A stretch of 64,000 nucleotides of DNA from Pedobacter panaciterrae (GCF_013204795.1 NZ_JABMKW010000017.1:496001-560000), one strand, 5' to 3'; counted from the first letter of the stretch, positions 1 through 8,514 are shown. Numbers and translations are program-made. The notes: generated from the sequence alone by a model not told the origin.

Positions 1-345
1 TCTGTCAGAAATATATTCTTTAACCTGAATCATATCCTTAGTAGGAATACCTTCAGTAATACAAACAATAACTTTAATACCTGCTTCGGCTGCTTCCATA
101 ATAGCATCTGCAGCAAACGCAGGGGGAACAAATATAATAGATACATTAGCACCGGCCTTATCAACCGCATCCTTTACAGTATTAAATACTGGTTTATCTA
201 AATGAGTTTGGCCACCTTTACCTGGTGTAACACCGCCAACAACGTTCGTTCCGTACTCAATCATTTGAGAAGCATGATAAGTACCCTCATTTCCTGTAAA
301 GCCTTGAACAATAACTTTTGAATCCTTATTTACTAAAACACTCAT
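1..345 (-). CDS. sucD: Succinyl-CoA synthetase alpha subunit (partial, N-terminal 115 residues)
   Basis: Only the 5' part of the gene lies in the window; it runs off the left edge. Translation from the ATG at 345 begins [18 protein letters not shown] and continues with the [15 protein letters not shown] signature of the CoA-binding fold of SucD. The enzyme joins succinate and CoA with NTP formation in the TCA cycle, in the cytoplasm, as a complex with SucC. The phosphohistidine region would lie beyond the edge. sucC is not adjacent on the visible side. A Bacteroidota-type promoter lies just upstream (365-395). Confidence 0.95.
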   Translation of the reverse strand, partial: MSVLVNKDSKVIVQGFTGNEGTYHASQMIEYGTNVVGGVTPGKGGQTHLDKPVFNTVKDAVDKAGANVSIIFVPPAFAADAIMEAAEAGIKVIVCITEGIPTKDMIQVKEYISDR

Positions 346-364
346 GTATCTTTATTTTTTTGTG

Positions 365-395
365 CAAACTTAGATAAAATAGTTTTCAATTACAA
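365..395 (-). promoter_or_regulatory. Bacteroidota-type promoter of sucD
   Basis: On the minus strand the sequence reads TTG, 20 bases, TAAGTTTG. This matches the phylum consensus (-33 TTG, -7 TAnnTTTG). The -7 element lies 20 bases upstream of the sucD ATG. A 22-base block covering the -7 box and upstream spacer is identical to one before the cyclophilin gene at 29560-29581. Confidence 0.7.
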
Positions 396-412
396 TTTTA
401 TCCGCCTCTCCG

Positions 413-985
413 TTAAGCTATCTTTTTTTCCACTCTTCTTTCGGGTATAAACCAGATTATTGCAATAAAAACATAACATGCTATACCTACCCATGGGGTT
501 ATAAAACTGCCTCCAATTGCAACTACGTAAGCTAAGCAGGAAACAGTGTCTTTTATGGTTGTGCCAAATGTATTCGCAAACTCAGAATCTGGCCCATGTA
601 ACTTTTTCAATGTACTTTCCAGAATAAAATAAGCCATGGCTGCCATAAACATTACACAACCATACATTGCCACTGGCCAGGTTTCATAATGATTCTCTCC
701 CATCCACGCAGTAGCAAAGGGGAACAGTGAGAGCCAGAAAAGCAGATGCAGATTAGCCCACAACACCTTTCCATTAACCTTTTTAGCCAGCTGCATCATA
801 TGATGGTGGTTATTCCAATAAATACCAACGAAGATAAAACTGAGCACATAACTCATAAAAACAGGAATGAGTGGCGTCAGTGCCTGCAAAGAACTTCCAT
901 GGGGAACTTTCAGCTCCAAAACCATAATGGTGATAATAATAGCTAAAACGCCATCACTAAATGCTTCTAATCTGTTCTTATTCAT
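413..985 (-). CDS. TMEM175/DUF1211-family membrane protein (putative potassium channel)
   Basis: This 190-residue protein begins MNKNRLEAFSDGVLAIIITI. The FSDGVxAIxxT motif in the first helix is the hallmark of the TMEM175 family; in characterised members it lines a potassium-selective pore. I see about five to six hydrophobic segments and a basic C-terminus, as in bacterial single-repeat members, which would assemble as tetramers. The ATG at 985 is the only sensible start. It lies between sucD and a divergent gene of unknown function. Family assignment is strong; channel activity is inferred from the family. Confidence 0.85.
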   Translation of the reverse strand: MNKNRLEAFSDGVLAIIITIMVLELKVPHGSSLQALTPLIPVFMSYVLSFIFVGIYWNNHHHMMQLAKKVNGKVLWANLHLLFWLSLFPFATAWMGENHYETWPVAMYGCVMFMAAMAYFILESTLKKLHGPDSEFANTFGTTIKDTVSCLAYVVAIGGSFITPWVGIACYVFIAIIWFIPERRVEKKIA

Positions 986-1081
986 AAATTAAAGATATAT
1001 TAATTCAATATTTTTTTCAAACTACGCCCAAATACTCATTTATTTGTAAGGCTAAGATCAACCTTATCGCAAAAAAACAAT

Positions 1082-1513
1082 ATGAAACCGCTTAAAATTT
1101 ATTTTAAAATCCTACAAACAGGAAATGGGAAATATCTCAAAACTAAAAATGAGGTAAGCAACCTTATTGTAGATATTATTGACAGGAACCCGACTAAATC
1201 ATCATCGGCGATAAGGGAAATAGCTATTGAGGACTTTAAAAATAATGATAAAGCTCAAAAAACACTATGTACAAGCGCACGTTTCTTTATTCAAAGCATT
1301 TCTGACATTGAAGTTGCCATTACTTTCTTACCACAGGAAAAATTAGCACAAGAACAATTTTACACCCAATGGAGATATGTTCAAAAATCTGAACCATATA
1401 GACTTGTACAGTACTTAGATGAAAACAGGCTTGTGGTATATAGCGACAAAACAAAAGTGCTGCATACCGTAAAACTGGACAAAGATGTGTCTGTAATAGT
1501 TGAAGAAGAATAA
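1082..1513 (+). CDS. Protein of unknown function, 143 residues
   Basis: I do not recognise this protein. It is soluble in appearance, with no signal peptide or membrane segment, mixed charge, and an acidic C-terminus ending in EEE. The middle (about 60-90) looks helical and the last 45 residues look strand-rich. The start at 1082 (MKPLKIYFKI) is the first ATG and follows an A-rich stretch typical of initiation sites in this phylum. It converges on the DUF1080 lipoprotein gene with only six bases between stop codons. Codon use resembles its neighbours. It could be a lineage-specific gene. Confidence 0.7.
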   Translation: MKPLKIYFKILQTGNGKYLKTKNEVSNLIVDIIDRNPTKSSSAIREIAIEDFKNNDKAQKTLCTSARFFIQSISDIEVAITFLPQEKLAQEQFYTQWRYVQKSEPYRLVQYLDENRLVVYSDKTKVLHTVKLDKDVSVIVEEE

Positions 1514-1519
1514 CTCCTT

Positions 1520-2344
1520 TTAGTTCTTAACAGGTCTCTTTACACGAGACAGATCTTTTATTTCGATGTTTTTAAAGTCAACAGGTTGGCCTTCGCTTTG
1601 CAGAGCGATAAAGCCGCTGCTTAATAATTTGCCATCTATTTTGATTTTAGGATCATATCCATTTGCTACGCCTCCACCGATCTGGGGTTTAGAGTATTGC
1701 AATACTGTATCACCATTAATAATATGAGTGATCAAAGAATCGCCAAGAACAATCAACTCTCCCCGTACCCACTGATCGCCGTCATATGTTTTTGAGGTAG
1801 AGTTTAAGCAGTGAGAATCTGCTATTTTGCCCTTATAAACCACATTGGTTCCGGGTGAGCACATATTGCCCGTAGGTCTTGGATTTCCGTCACCCAGGCC
1901 AGCAAGAAGTTGCATCTCAATAGAGATTGGCCAATCCTGCTCTTTTAACATTGTTCTCGGATCCTGCGAATGAAACATTACACCGCTATTTAACAAAGTA
2001 TAATCAGGGGCTCCTTTTTGCAGTTTTCCTACAAAACGATATTCAAATTTCAAATGATAATAAGAGAATGGCGTTTTATAATACAGGTGCGCAAACTGAT
2101 CATTAAAATCTCCATATTGATCATACCGCACTTTAATGATACCATCTTCAACCCTAAAAGTATTTCCAAAATTCACACCAAATTCATGATGATGTACCTT
2201 TACAAACCAATCCTTAATGTCTTTACCATTAAACAAAGGGACCCAACCTTTTTTGTCATCAGATTGGTTTGAGCTTTGCTTAATTCCTCCGCAGCCTGCA
2301 AAAAGAAGACAAGAAATCAAGGCTATAAATGTATATTTTTTCAT
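1520..2344 (-). CDS. DUF1080 (3-keto-disaccharide hydrolase family) lipoprotein
   Basis: This 274-residue protein has a lipoprotein signal peptide, with lipobox FAGC ending at Cys18, followed by a DUF1080/PF06439 domain. Recognisable parts are WVPLFNGKDIKDWFVKV near residue 35, a GVMFHSQDP-type segment in the middle, and the closing SGFIALQSEGQPVDFKNIEI. The fold is a concanavalin-like beta-sandwich. Characterised relatives cleave or hydrate 3-keto-glycosides; many are uncharacterised. It would be anchored at the periplasmic or outer membrane. A GMC/gluconate-dehydrogenase pair that could make 3-keto sugars lies 2.7 kb away, but not in the same operon. Confidence 0.88.
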   Translation of the reverse strand: MKKYTFIALISCLLFAGCGGIKQSSNQSDDKKGWVPLFNGKDIKDWFVKVHHHEFGVNFGNTFRVEDGIIKVRYDQYGDFNDQFAHLYYKTPFSYYHLKFEYRFVGKLQKGAPDYTLLNSGVMFHSQDPRTMLKEQDWPISIEMQLLAGLGDGNPRPTGNMCSPGTNVVYKGKIADSHCLNSTSKTYDGDQWVRGELIVLGDSLITHIINGDTVLQYSKPQIGGGVANGYDPKIKIDGKLLSSGFIALQSEGQPVDFKNIEIKDLSRVKRPVKN

Positions 2345-2388
2345 GTTATGTGTGGTTTATTTAGTTGGAGGCAAAATACAATAAAAAA

Positions 2389-3663
2389 TTAAATATCCGA
2401 TTCCTCCATGCTTTCAATGGAAGCAGGTTGAATCGCAAGCTTATATTTCTCTTCATCAAATTCGTTTTCGCTTTTGGCAATTACAATCGTTGCAATTCCA
2501 TTTCCAATCATATTTGTTATAGCCCTGGCTTCAGACATAAACCTATCTACTCCTATTAAAATCCCTATATGTTCAACCGGCATTAGTTTCAAAGCGGTTA
2601 AGGTAGACACTAATACAATAAACCCACTGCCAGTAACCCCGGCAGCTCCTTTTGATGTGACCATCAAAACAGCAAGCACACCTAGCTGTTCTCCTATTGA
2701 AAGATCTACATTAAAGACCTGACACAAAAATATAACTGCCATAGAAAGATAAATTGCCGTTCCATCCAGATTAAAAGAATAACCGGTAGGTATAACCAAA
2801 CCAACAACAGATTTATCACAACCAATGGCTTCCATTTTCTTCATCATACTAGGTAAAACAGACTCAGAAGAGGAAGTACCCAAAACAATCAGGATCTCCT
2901 GTCGAATATATTTCAAATACTCTAATAAGCTAAATTTATAAAACCTGCAGATGGCGTTTAGCACTACAAAAATAAATAAGAAACAGGTTAGATAAACTGA
3001 ACCCATTAGCTTCGCCATAGGCAACAACGTTTTTAATCCATAAGTACCAATGCTAAATGCCATCCCCCCAAAGGCACCCAACGGAGCAAGTCGCATCACT
3101 ATCTTCATGATATTAAAAAATACCTTTGCCATTTTATCAAAAAAACTAAGCAATGGCTGCCCACTATCGCCAAGCTTATTTAAACCATAGCCAAATAAAA
3201 TGGCAAAGAATAATATCTGTAAAATATCTCCTTTGCTAAAGGCCTCAAAAACATTATGAGGTATTATGTTCGCAAAAAACTCTAACCAATTAATTTTGCC
3301 TGCTTGTTCAGTATATGCTTTTATTTTACTCACATCACCCGTTGTAGGGTGAACACCAATCCCAGGCTTTAATAAATTGGCAACCACCATTCCAATTAAA
3401 ATGGCTACAGTAGTAACCACCTCAAAATATAAAAGAGCTTTCCCTCCAACACGCCCAACTTTCTTCATATCGCCCATATGGGCTATTCCCAGAACTATTG
3501 TTAAAAATATGATGGGAGCAATGAGCATACTGATCATTTTAATAAAACTCTGGCTTATAAGTTCGGCATGTGGGGCGAAACCCGGGAAAAAAGTACCGAC
3601 AATAATCCCTAAAGCAATAGCCACTAAAACCTGAAAAGTAAGATTCGAAAGGATAGATTTCAT
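2389..3663 (-). CDS. dctA: Dicarboxylate/amino acid:cation symporter (DAACS family, DctA-like)
   Basis: This 424-residue membrane protein of the glutamate/dicarboxylate transporter family has about eight membrane helices plus two re-entrant hairpins. Family motifs are visible: the serine-rich hairpin GTSSSESVLPSMM, the NLDGTAIYLS segment in the substrate/cation site, and the late RFMSEARAITNMIGN motif holding conserved Asp/Arg/Asn residues. It imports C4-dicarboxylates or acidic amino acids with protons or sodium. Substrate cannot be fixed from sequence; DctA rather than GltP is a guess. It is divergent from the 88-residue gene at 3709, with 45 bases between starts. Confidence 0.85.
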   Translation of the reverse strand: MKSILSNLTFQVLVAIALGIIVGTFFPGFAPHAELISQSFIKMISMLIAPIIFLTIVLGIAHMGDMKKVGRVGGKALLYFEVVTTVAILIGMVVANLLKPGIGVHPTTGDVSKIKAYTEQAGKINWLEFFANIIPHNVFEAFSKGDILQILFFAILFGYGLNKLGDSGQPLLSFFDKMAKVFFNIMKIVMRLAPLGAFGGMAFSIGTYGLKTLLPMAKLMGSVYLTCFLFIFVVLNAICRFYKFSLLEYLKYIRQEILIVLGTSSSESVLPSMMKKMEAIGCDKSVVGLVIPTGYSFNLDGTAIYLSMAVIFLCQVFNVDLSIGEQLGVLAVLMVTSKGAAGVTGSGFIVLVSTLTALKLMPVEHIGILIGVDRFMSEARAITNMIGNGIATIVIAKSENEFDEEKYKLAIQPASIESMEESDI

Positions 3664-3708
3664 TATACTATAATAGTGAAATTTTGTTTAATGTATTAGC
3701 TTTATGGC

Positions 3709-3975
3709 ATGGAAAGCGAAAACAAAAATCCTTACGTACAGTTCAACGGTAAAATCCTAAAGGATTGGAAAGACAATGGAGTAAAATACATCAAGCTTGT
3801 AGAGTTGGAAACCGACCTTACTGTTAAGTTTTTCGAGCTTATTCCGGATTCTGAGATTCCTGATTCCGGCGAAACAATATATCATATAGAATCAGATGAT
3901 ATTACCGAGCTTTTAGAGCCGGTAGCTAAAGTGAAATTTCTGGTACACGAAATCTATCTTGAAGAGGAGGAGTAA
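3709..3975 (+). CDS. Small acidic protein of unknown function, 88 residues
   Basis: I do not recognise this protein. It is soluble and rich in Glu and Asp, ending LEEEE, with no signal peptide or cysteine. Its stop codon is followed directly by the ATG of the Crp/Fnr-type regulator at 3976, so the two are almost certainly co-transcribed and probably translationally coupled. The in-frame ATG at 3709 is used; another ATG five bases upstream is out of frame. The tight coupling suggests, without proving, a role linked to that regulator. Confidence 0.7.
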   Translation: MESENKNPYVQFNGKILKDWKDNGVKYIKLVELETDLTVKFFELIPDSEIPDSGETIYHIESDDITELLEPVAKVKFLVHEIYLEEEE

Positions 3976-4548
3976 ATGTATCCTGAACTTTTAGCCCACA
4001 TTAAAAGATATGTACAACTTGAGTCGTATGAAGAGCAATTGTTATGCGATAGCATCGAGCTTAAAATACTTAAAAAGAAAGAGTATCTTCTGGAAGCAGG
4101 TAAATTATGCAAGGGAGATTATTTTATTGTCAAGGGCTGTTTAAGGCAATTTTACATTAATAAAAAACTGAACGAGCAGATTATAAACTTCGGTCTGGAA
4201 AACTGGTGGATAGCAGATCAGGACAGCCTACTGAACAAACAACCATCTACAACCAATATCCAGGCTATAGAACCCTCAGAACTTTTGTTTCTGAGTGAAA
4301 AGAATAAAACAGTCTTGTTCGAAAAAGTACCTCGATTGGAAAGTTACTTCCGCATAATGATGCAAAAAGCGTTTGTTGCCTCACAACGCCGGATAGGCTA
4401 TATTTTTAACCAAACTGAAGAAGAACGTTACAGGCATTTCTCAAGTTTATTTCCTGATTTTATGCAACGTGTACCACAATACATGTTAGCTTCTTATCTA
4501 GGTTTTACTCCACAATTTCTTAGTCGCTTAAGAGCTAAAAAGCAATAA
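3976..4548 (+). CDS. Crp/Fnr-family transcriptional regulator
   Basis: This 190-residue protein has an N-terminal cyclic-nucleotide-binding-like beta-barrel (about 25-115) with KKKEYLLEAGKLCKGDYFIVKG, and a C-terminal helix-turn-helix whose recognition region reads LASYLGFTPQFLSRLR. This is the short Bacteroidota type of Crp/Fnr protein. It has no Fnr-like cysteine cluster, and the phosphate-binding cassette residues of true cAMP receptors are not evident, so the ligand is unknown. It starts on the base after the previous stop. The carboxymuconolactone-decarboxylase-like gene that follows may be its target; in this phylum such regulators often sit beside stress or redox genes. Confidence 0.85.
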   Translation: MYPELLAHIKRYVQLESYEEQLLCDSIELKILKKKEYLLEAGKLCKGDYFIVKGCLRQFYINKKLNEQIINFGLENWWIADQDSLLNKQPSTTNIQAIEPSELLFLSEKNKTVLFEKVPRLESYFRIMMQKAFVASQRRIGYIFNQTEEERYRHFSSLFPDFMQRVPQYMLASYLGFTPQFLSRLRAKKQ

Positions 4549-4620
4549 ACTTTCTTAACCACAGTTCATTTTTCTAAGGTACTTTATTGCTCAACTTTGG
4601 TACAACAAAAACAAATAGTT

Positions 4621-5055
4621 ATGAGTAATAGAATTAGAATTAACCAGGTAGAGCCAGCAGCTTATAAAGCAATGTTGGCGTTTGATAGTTATGTGGAACA
4701 AAGCAATCTTACCACTAAACATAAGGACCTCATCAAAATAAGAGCCTCTCAAATTAATGGATGTGCTTATTGTATCGATCTGCACACCCGCGATGCACGC
4801 AAAGCGGGTGAAACAGAACAAAGAATTTATGCCCTTAATGCATGGAGAGAAACTCCATTTTTTGATGAGCAGGAACGTGCCTTGTTAGCACTTACAGAAG
4901 AAGTAACTTTTATTAGCAACAAAGTATCTAATGAAAGTTACAATAATGCTGCTGCACTTTTTGACCATGTTTACCTTGCTCAGATAATCATGGCCATAAT
5001 TAGTATCAATGCGTGGAATAGAATTGGGATAAGCACCGGAATGGAGCCGAAATAA
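4621..5055 (+). CDS. Carboxymuconolactone decarboxylase / AhpD-like family protein
   Basis: This 144-residue all-helical protein carries the AhpD-type active-site signature CAYCIDLHTRDARKAG, with Cys48, Cys51 and His55. In AhpD-like proteins the CxxC pair works as a thiol reductase for peroxide defence; the substrate here is unknown. I use the ATG at 4621; an in-frame TTG at 4597 would add eight unconserved residues. A weak promoter-like CAACTTTG lies at 4594-4601. It is downstream of the Crp/Fnr-type regulator and ends exactly where the convergent gene on the other strand ends. Confidence 0.88.
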   Translation: MSNRIRINQVEPAAYKAMLAFDSYVEQSNLTTKHKDLIKIRASQINGCAYCIDLHTRDARKAGETEQRIYALNAWRETPFFDEQERALLALTEEVTFISNKVSNESYNNAAALFDHVYLAQIIMAIISINAWNRIGISTGMEPK

Positions 5056-5682
5056 CTACACCCCTTCCATACCGTATTGCTTTAGCACATCTGCCGGTAC
5101 ACCTTCCCAACGGTTAGGTACATTGCCAACATAACCGAGGTCCTTAATACCGATCTCGGTTGTAAAGAATCCTGAAGCAGTGAGGTCTCGCATCAAACTA
5201 AAGAAAGCCACACCTTGTTGCATTCCTGGTTTTACTTTCTTTGGATATGCAATGTCATCAACCATCTCAATTTGCTGAGTTGATGATGCATCTTTAAAAG
5301 TTTTCTGATAGCGGTTTAAACATTGCAGATCAAGCCACTTTAGTCCACCGCGCATCGGAGTTTGATGTCCTGGCATATCCTTAACAATGAACTCAATAAA
5401 ATCAGGCACTTTGGCATCCGAAGCGCTTCCTGATTTGTCATCCTTAGGAATAATAATATCCGCTAAAAGCGTTATTGTTGCCATTTCATGTTCGGTAAAG
5501 AACTTCCATGAATTTAATTTCTTATCACGTTCTACTTCAAACTCCTGTCTTCCAGGTTGGGCTTCGCCATCAGCACCTTTGGCAACAACTTCCGGTTCTT
5601 TTCCCGGTTTACAGGCTTCAAGCACCACACCTGCGCTAATTGCAGTAAGGCCCAAAGCTTTTAATGAATCACGTCTGTTCAT
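5056..5682 (-). CDS. Gluconate 2-dehydrogenase subunit 3 family protein (Tat lipoprotein)
   Basis: This 208-residue protein has a twin-arginine leader, MNRRDSLKALGLTAISAGVV, that runs into a lipobox-like LEAC, so it is probably exported folded and lipid-anchored. The body matches the Gluconate_2-dh3 family (ATITLLADIIIPKDD, VPDFIEFIVKDM, FFSLMRDLTASGFFT). In known dehydrogenases this small subunit binds the GMC flavoprotein and carries it through the Tat system. The GMC gene lies directly upstream on the same strand with 16 bases between, so the pair forms one operon and, by inference, one enzyme. Confidence 0.9.
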   Translation of the reverse strand: MNRRDSLKALGLTAISAGVVLEACKPGKEPEVVAKGADGEAQPGRQEFEVERDKKLNSWKFFTEHEMATITLLADIIIPKDDKSGSASDAKVPDFIEFIVKDMPGHQTPMRGGLKWLDLQCLNRYQKTFKDASSTQQIEMVDDIAYPKKVKPGMQQGVAFFSLMRDLTASGFFTTEIGIKDLGYVGNVPNRWEGVPADVLKQYGMEGV

Positions 5683-5698
5683 ATATATCGATTTGAGA

Positions 5699-7435
5699 TC
5701 AGCTAATGTTTAAGTTTTTCTTTTGTGCTAAAATGTACTCTGCAGTACGCATAGAAAGCGCAAGAATTGTCCAGGTAGCATTTTTATCACCTTGTTGTAC
5801 AAAAGGAGCAGCATCTACTACAAAAAGATTTTTACAATCATGAGCCTGGCACCATCTGTTTAATGCAGATTTTTTAGGATCATCACCCATTCTTACCGTG
5901 CCAACTTCGTGTATAATCTTTCCGGGCGCTTCTAATCCGTAGCTTGTTTCCGCACCAGGAGGCTCAGAGGCAATTGCCCCCATTGCATGCATAATTTCCT
6001 TAAAGGTTTCCTGCATGTGTTTTGCTTGCTTTACTTCTTCCGGGGCCCATTTATAGTTAAATCTAAGTACCGGTATTCCGTATTTATCTACTACGTTTGG
6101 ATCTATTTCGCAATAGTTACTTTCCCTGGCTATAGCGGTTCCTCTACCCGCCATCCCAACTTCGGTTCCATAAAAGCGCCTGTAATCATCCTTTAACCCA
6201 GCACCATATCCGCCGGCTTCTTTCATTTTACCGTCCCTACCAGGTATAGAACCGTTCATACCCTCTATGCCCCAGCCAAATCCATAACCAGGCATACTAA
6301 GTCCGCCACCATATTCTATGTGATAACCTCTTGGGAAATCAAGTTTTTTATTATCAAGCCACCATGGGGAATATATATGTATACTTCCGGCACCATCTTC
6401 GTTATATCTTTTGCGATCTACCAACTGAGGCAGGTATCCACTCATACTGGCTCCAGTAGAATCATGCAGGTATTTACCAACTATTCCACTACTATTCGCC
6501 AATCCGTCAGGATGGGCAGCAGATTTAGAATTAAGTAATAACCTTGCAGATTCACATGCACTGGCACCCAGAATAATGGTCTTACCTTTTACCTGGTATT
6601 CTTGCATATCCTTTGTATTTACATAAGATACTCCCGTTGCTTTTCCGCTTTTATCAGTTAACACCTCTCTTACCATCGCATTGGTAATAACAGTTAGGTT
6701 TCCTGTTTTTACTGCCGGAATCACCAGGCAAGACGATGATGAAAAGTCGGCATAAACTTTACATGATCTTCCGCACTGACCGCAATAAAAGCATTGCCCC
6801 CGATCTTTATTGTCTTTTAATGCTTCGGTAAGTACAGAACCTCTGCCAGGAATTACAGTTACCCCAACTTTTTGAGCTGCTTTTTTTATAAATAGTTCAT
6901 TAAGTCTTGGTTTCGGAGGTGTCATAAATATCCCATCAGGCTCACTTTCTATGCCCTCTACTGTACCATAAAGACCAATCATCCTATCTACCCTATCATA
7001 AAAAGGTTTTAGTTCCTGGTAAGTAATAGGCCAGGGATCAGTTAGTCCATCCTTAGGTTTAAAATCATCTGGACCCATTCTCAAAGAGATACGACCCCAG
7101 TGATTTGTTCTTCCACCAAGCATTCTGGAACGAAACCAGGCAAACTCCGAATTATTTTTCTGAGTATATGGTTCTCCTTCTAGCTCCCATCCGCCATAAG
7201 CAGCATCAAAATCACCAAAGTGTCGGGTAGTACCCGCTCCTCTTCTTGGCGACTCCCATGGCCACTTCAGTTGTTGAGAGTCTATTCTCGGATCAAAATA
7301 AGCACCAGCTTCCAGCATTAAAACTTTCAAACCTGCATTGGCAAGTACATATCCGGTCATACCTCCTCCGGCACCTGATCCTACAATGACAGCATCATAT
7401 TCGACGCCCGATTTCTTGATTTCAAATTCGCTCAT
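5699..7435 (-). CDS. GMC-family FAD-dependent oxidoreductase (large subunit of a sugar/glycoside dehydrogenase)
   Basis: This 578-residue protein has the Rossmann FAD motif DAVIVGSGAGGGMTGYV at 14-30 and LMLEAG. It also has the GMC motif GGRTNHWGR near 108 and a C-terminal block with HEVGTVRMG and KNATWT carrying the catalytic His and Asn. A cysteine cluster, Cys215, Cys218, Cys221 and Cys225 (CFYCGQCGRSC), sits where sorbitol/FAD-glucose dehydrogenases bind an iron-sulphur cluster. It has no signal peptide of its own, so export with its Tat partner (5056-5682) is expected. Relatives with this partner oxidise gluconate, sorbitol, glucose or the C3 hydroxyl of glycosides. The substrate is not determined and no cytochrome acceptor is nearby. 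Confidence 0.9.
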   Translation of the reverse strand: MSEFEIKKSGVEYDAVIVGSGAGGGMTGYVLANAGLKVLMLEAGAYFDPRIDSQQLKWPWESPRRGAGTTRHFGDFDAAYGGWELEGEPYTQKNNSEFAWFRSRMLGGRTNHWGRISLRMGPDDFKPKDGLTDPWPITYQELKPFYDRVDRMIGLYGTVEGIESEPDGIFMTPPKPRLNELFIKKAAQKVGVTVIPGRGSVLTEALKDNKDRGQCFYCGQCGRSCKVYADFSSSSCLVIPAVKTGNLTVITNAMVREVLTDKSGKATGVSYVNTKDMQEYQVKGKTIILGASACESARLLLNSKSAAHPDGLANSSGIVGKYLHDSTGASMSGYLPQLVDRKRYNEDGAGSIHIYSPWWLDNKKLDFPRGYHIEYGGGLSMPGYGFGWGIEGMNGSIPGRDGKMKEAGGYGAGLKDDYRRFYGTEVGMAGRGTAIARESNYCEIDPNVVDKYGIPVLRFNYKWAPEEVKQAKHMQETFKEIMHAMGAIASEPPGAETSYGLEAPGKIIHEVGTVRMGDDPKKSALNRWCQAHDCKNLFVVDAAPFVQQGDKNATWTILALSMRTAEYILAQKKNLNIS

Positions 7436-7684
7436 TTATAATCTGATTTTTTTTAAAATAACGATTTACGGAGCATTTTATTCCTAAAACCATTGTCTGT
7501 AACAACAATAATGGCTTAGGCTAAAATAAGCACTTAATAATAAGTAATATACAAATTTTAACAATCCACAGAAAAATTAGAACTTATTTATAACCACTCT
7601 AATTAAAGTCCATTATAGTCCATCGAGCTAACATTAATCATACAAAACTCATAATTAACAACATAACTCTATAAATAAATCCAT

Positions 7685-8347
7685 ATGTCTAAATTTGCTT
7701 CAATGAAGGTAGATATTTGGTCGGACGTGCGTTGCCCGTTCTGTTATATAGGAAAAAGAAAATTTGAGGCCGCTCTGGAACAATTTGAGCATAAGGATAA
7801 AGTTGAAGTTGAATGGCATAGTTACGAGCTTGATCCACATGCTGAAACTGCTCCGGAAATTAGCTCTTATGATCATCTTGCCAACAGATATGGCAGATCA
7901 AGAGAATGGGCTATAGAAACTCATGAGCATGTAACAGAAACTGCTGCAGCAGTAGGTTTAGATTTCAATTTTGACATCTCGGTTGTAGCAAATTCTTTTG
8001 ATGCCCACAGATTAATTCAACTGGCAAAGTCAATGGGACTGGGTGATGAAGCCGAAGAACAATTATTTAAAGCACATTTTACAGATGGCATTAATATCAG
8101 CGATCATCAATCACTAATTGAAATAGGCACAAAGATCGGTCTCGACAAATTATCTGTACAAACTATGCTGAACGGCACCGATTTTACAGACGAAGTAAGA
8201 TATGATGAAAATGCAGCCCAAACCATCGGGATTAAAGGGGTTCCTTTTTTTATATTTAATCAGAAACTTGCTGTATCAGGAGCACAATCACCGGAAACGT
8301 TTTTAGGTGCGTTGAATCAGGCATTTCAAAATAACATTGAAAAATAA
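7685..8347 (+). CDS. DsbA-family oxidoreductase (FrnE-like)
   Basis: This 220-residue thioredoxin-fold protein has the active site DVRCPFCYIGKRKFE (Cys17, Cys20) and the cis-Pro region GIKGVPFFIFNQKLAVSGAQ near the C-terminus, with a helical insertion between. There is no signal peptide, which fits the cytoplasmic FrnE subfamily rather than periplasmic DsbA. Relatives act as disulphide isomerases or polyketide-type oxidoreductases under oxidative stress. Translation could begin at ATG 7685 or at the internal ATG 7703 (MKVDIWSD); the second fits the family edge better. The gene stands alone, divergent from the GMC operon. Confidence 0.88.
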   Translation: MSKFASMKVDIWSDVRCPFCYIGKRKFEAALEQFEHKDKVEVEWHSYELDPHAETAPEISSYDHLANRYGRSREWAIETHEHVTETAAAVGLDFNFDISVVANSFDAHRLIQLAKSMGLGDEAEEQLFKAHFTDGINISDHQSLIEIGTKIGLDKLSVQTMLNGTDFTDEVRYDENAAQTIGIKGVPFFIFNQKLAVSGAQSPETFLGALNQAFQNNIEK

Positions 8348-8514
8348 GCATTCTCTTCAAAGTCTGGAATCTTTTGCGCCTGAAAAAGGGACAAAATTTC
8401 CTAGGCCTTTTCTGAGAAACTGATTTTTCAGGAAAACCCACCGTCTATTTTTTTAAATCTACTCACATATATCCATATCGCATAGCTAGTACATCTTGCA
8501 TAACTTATTTTCCA

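Noticed and set aside
4591..4821. A 76-residue minus-strand frame over the start of the AhpD-like gene
   Set aside because: It is antisense to a clear gene, with no family resemblance.
7436..7684. Short palindromes such as ACTTAATAATAAGT in the spacer between the GMC and FrnE-like genes
   Set aside because: They are AT-rich and of a size expected by chance; no convincing regulatory site or small gene is seen in this spacer.
8379..8432. A 9-bp inverted repeat after the FrnE-like gene
   Set aside because: The arms are A/T-rich, 36 bases apart and compete with other pairings; no clear T-run follows, so I did not call a terminator.
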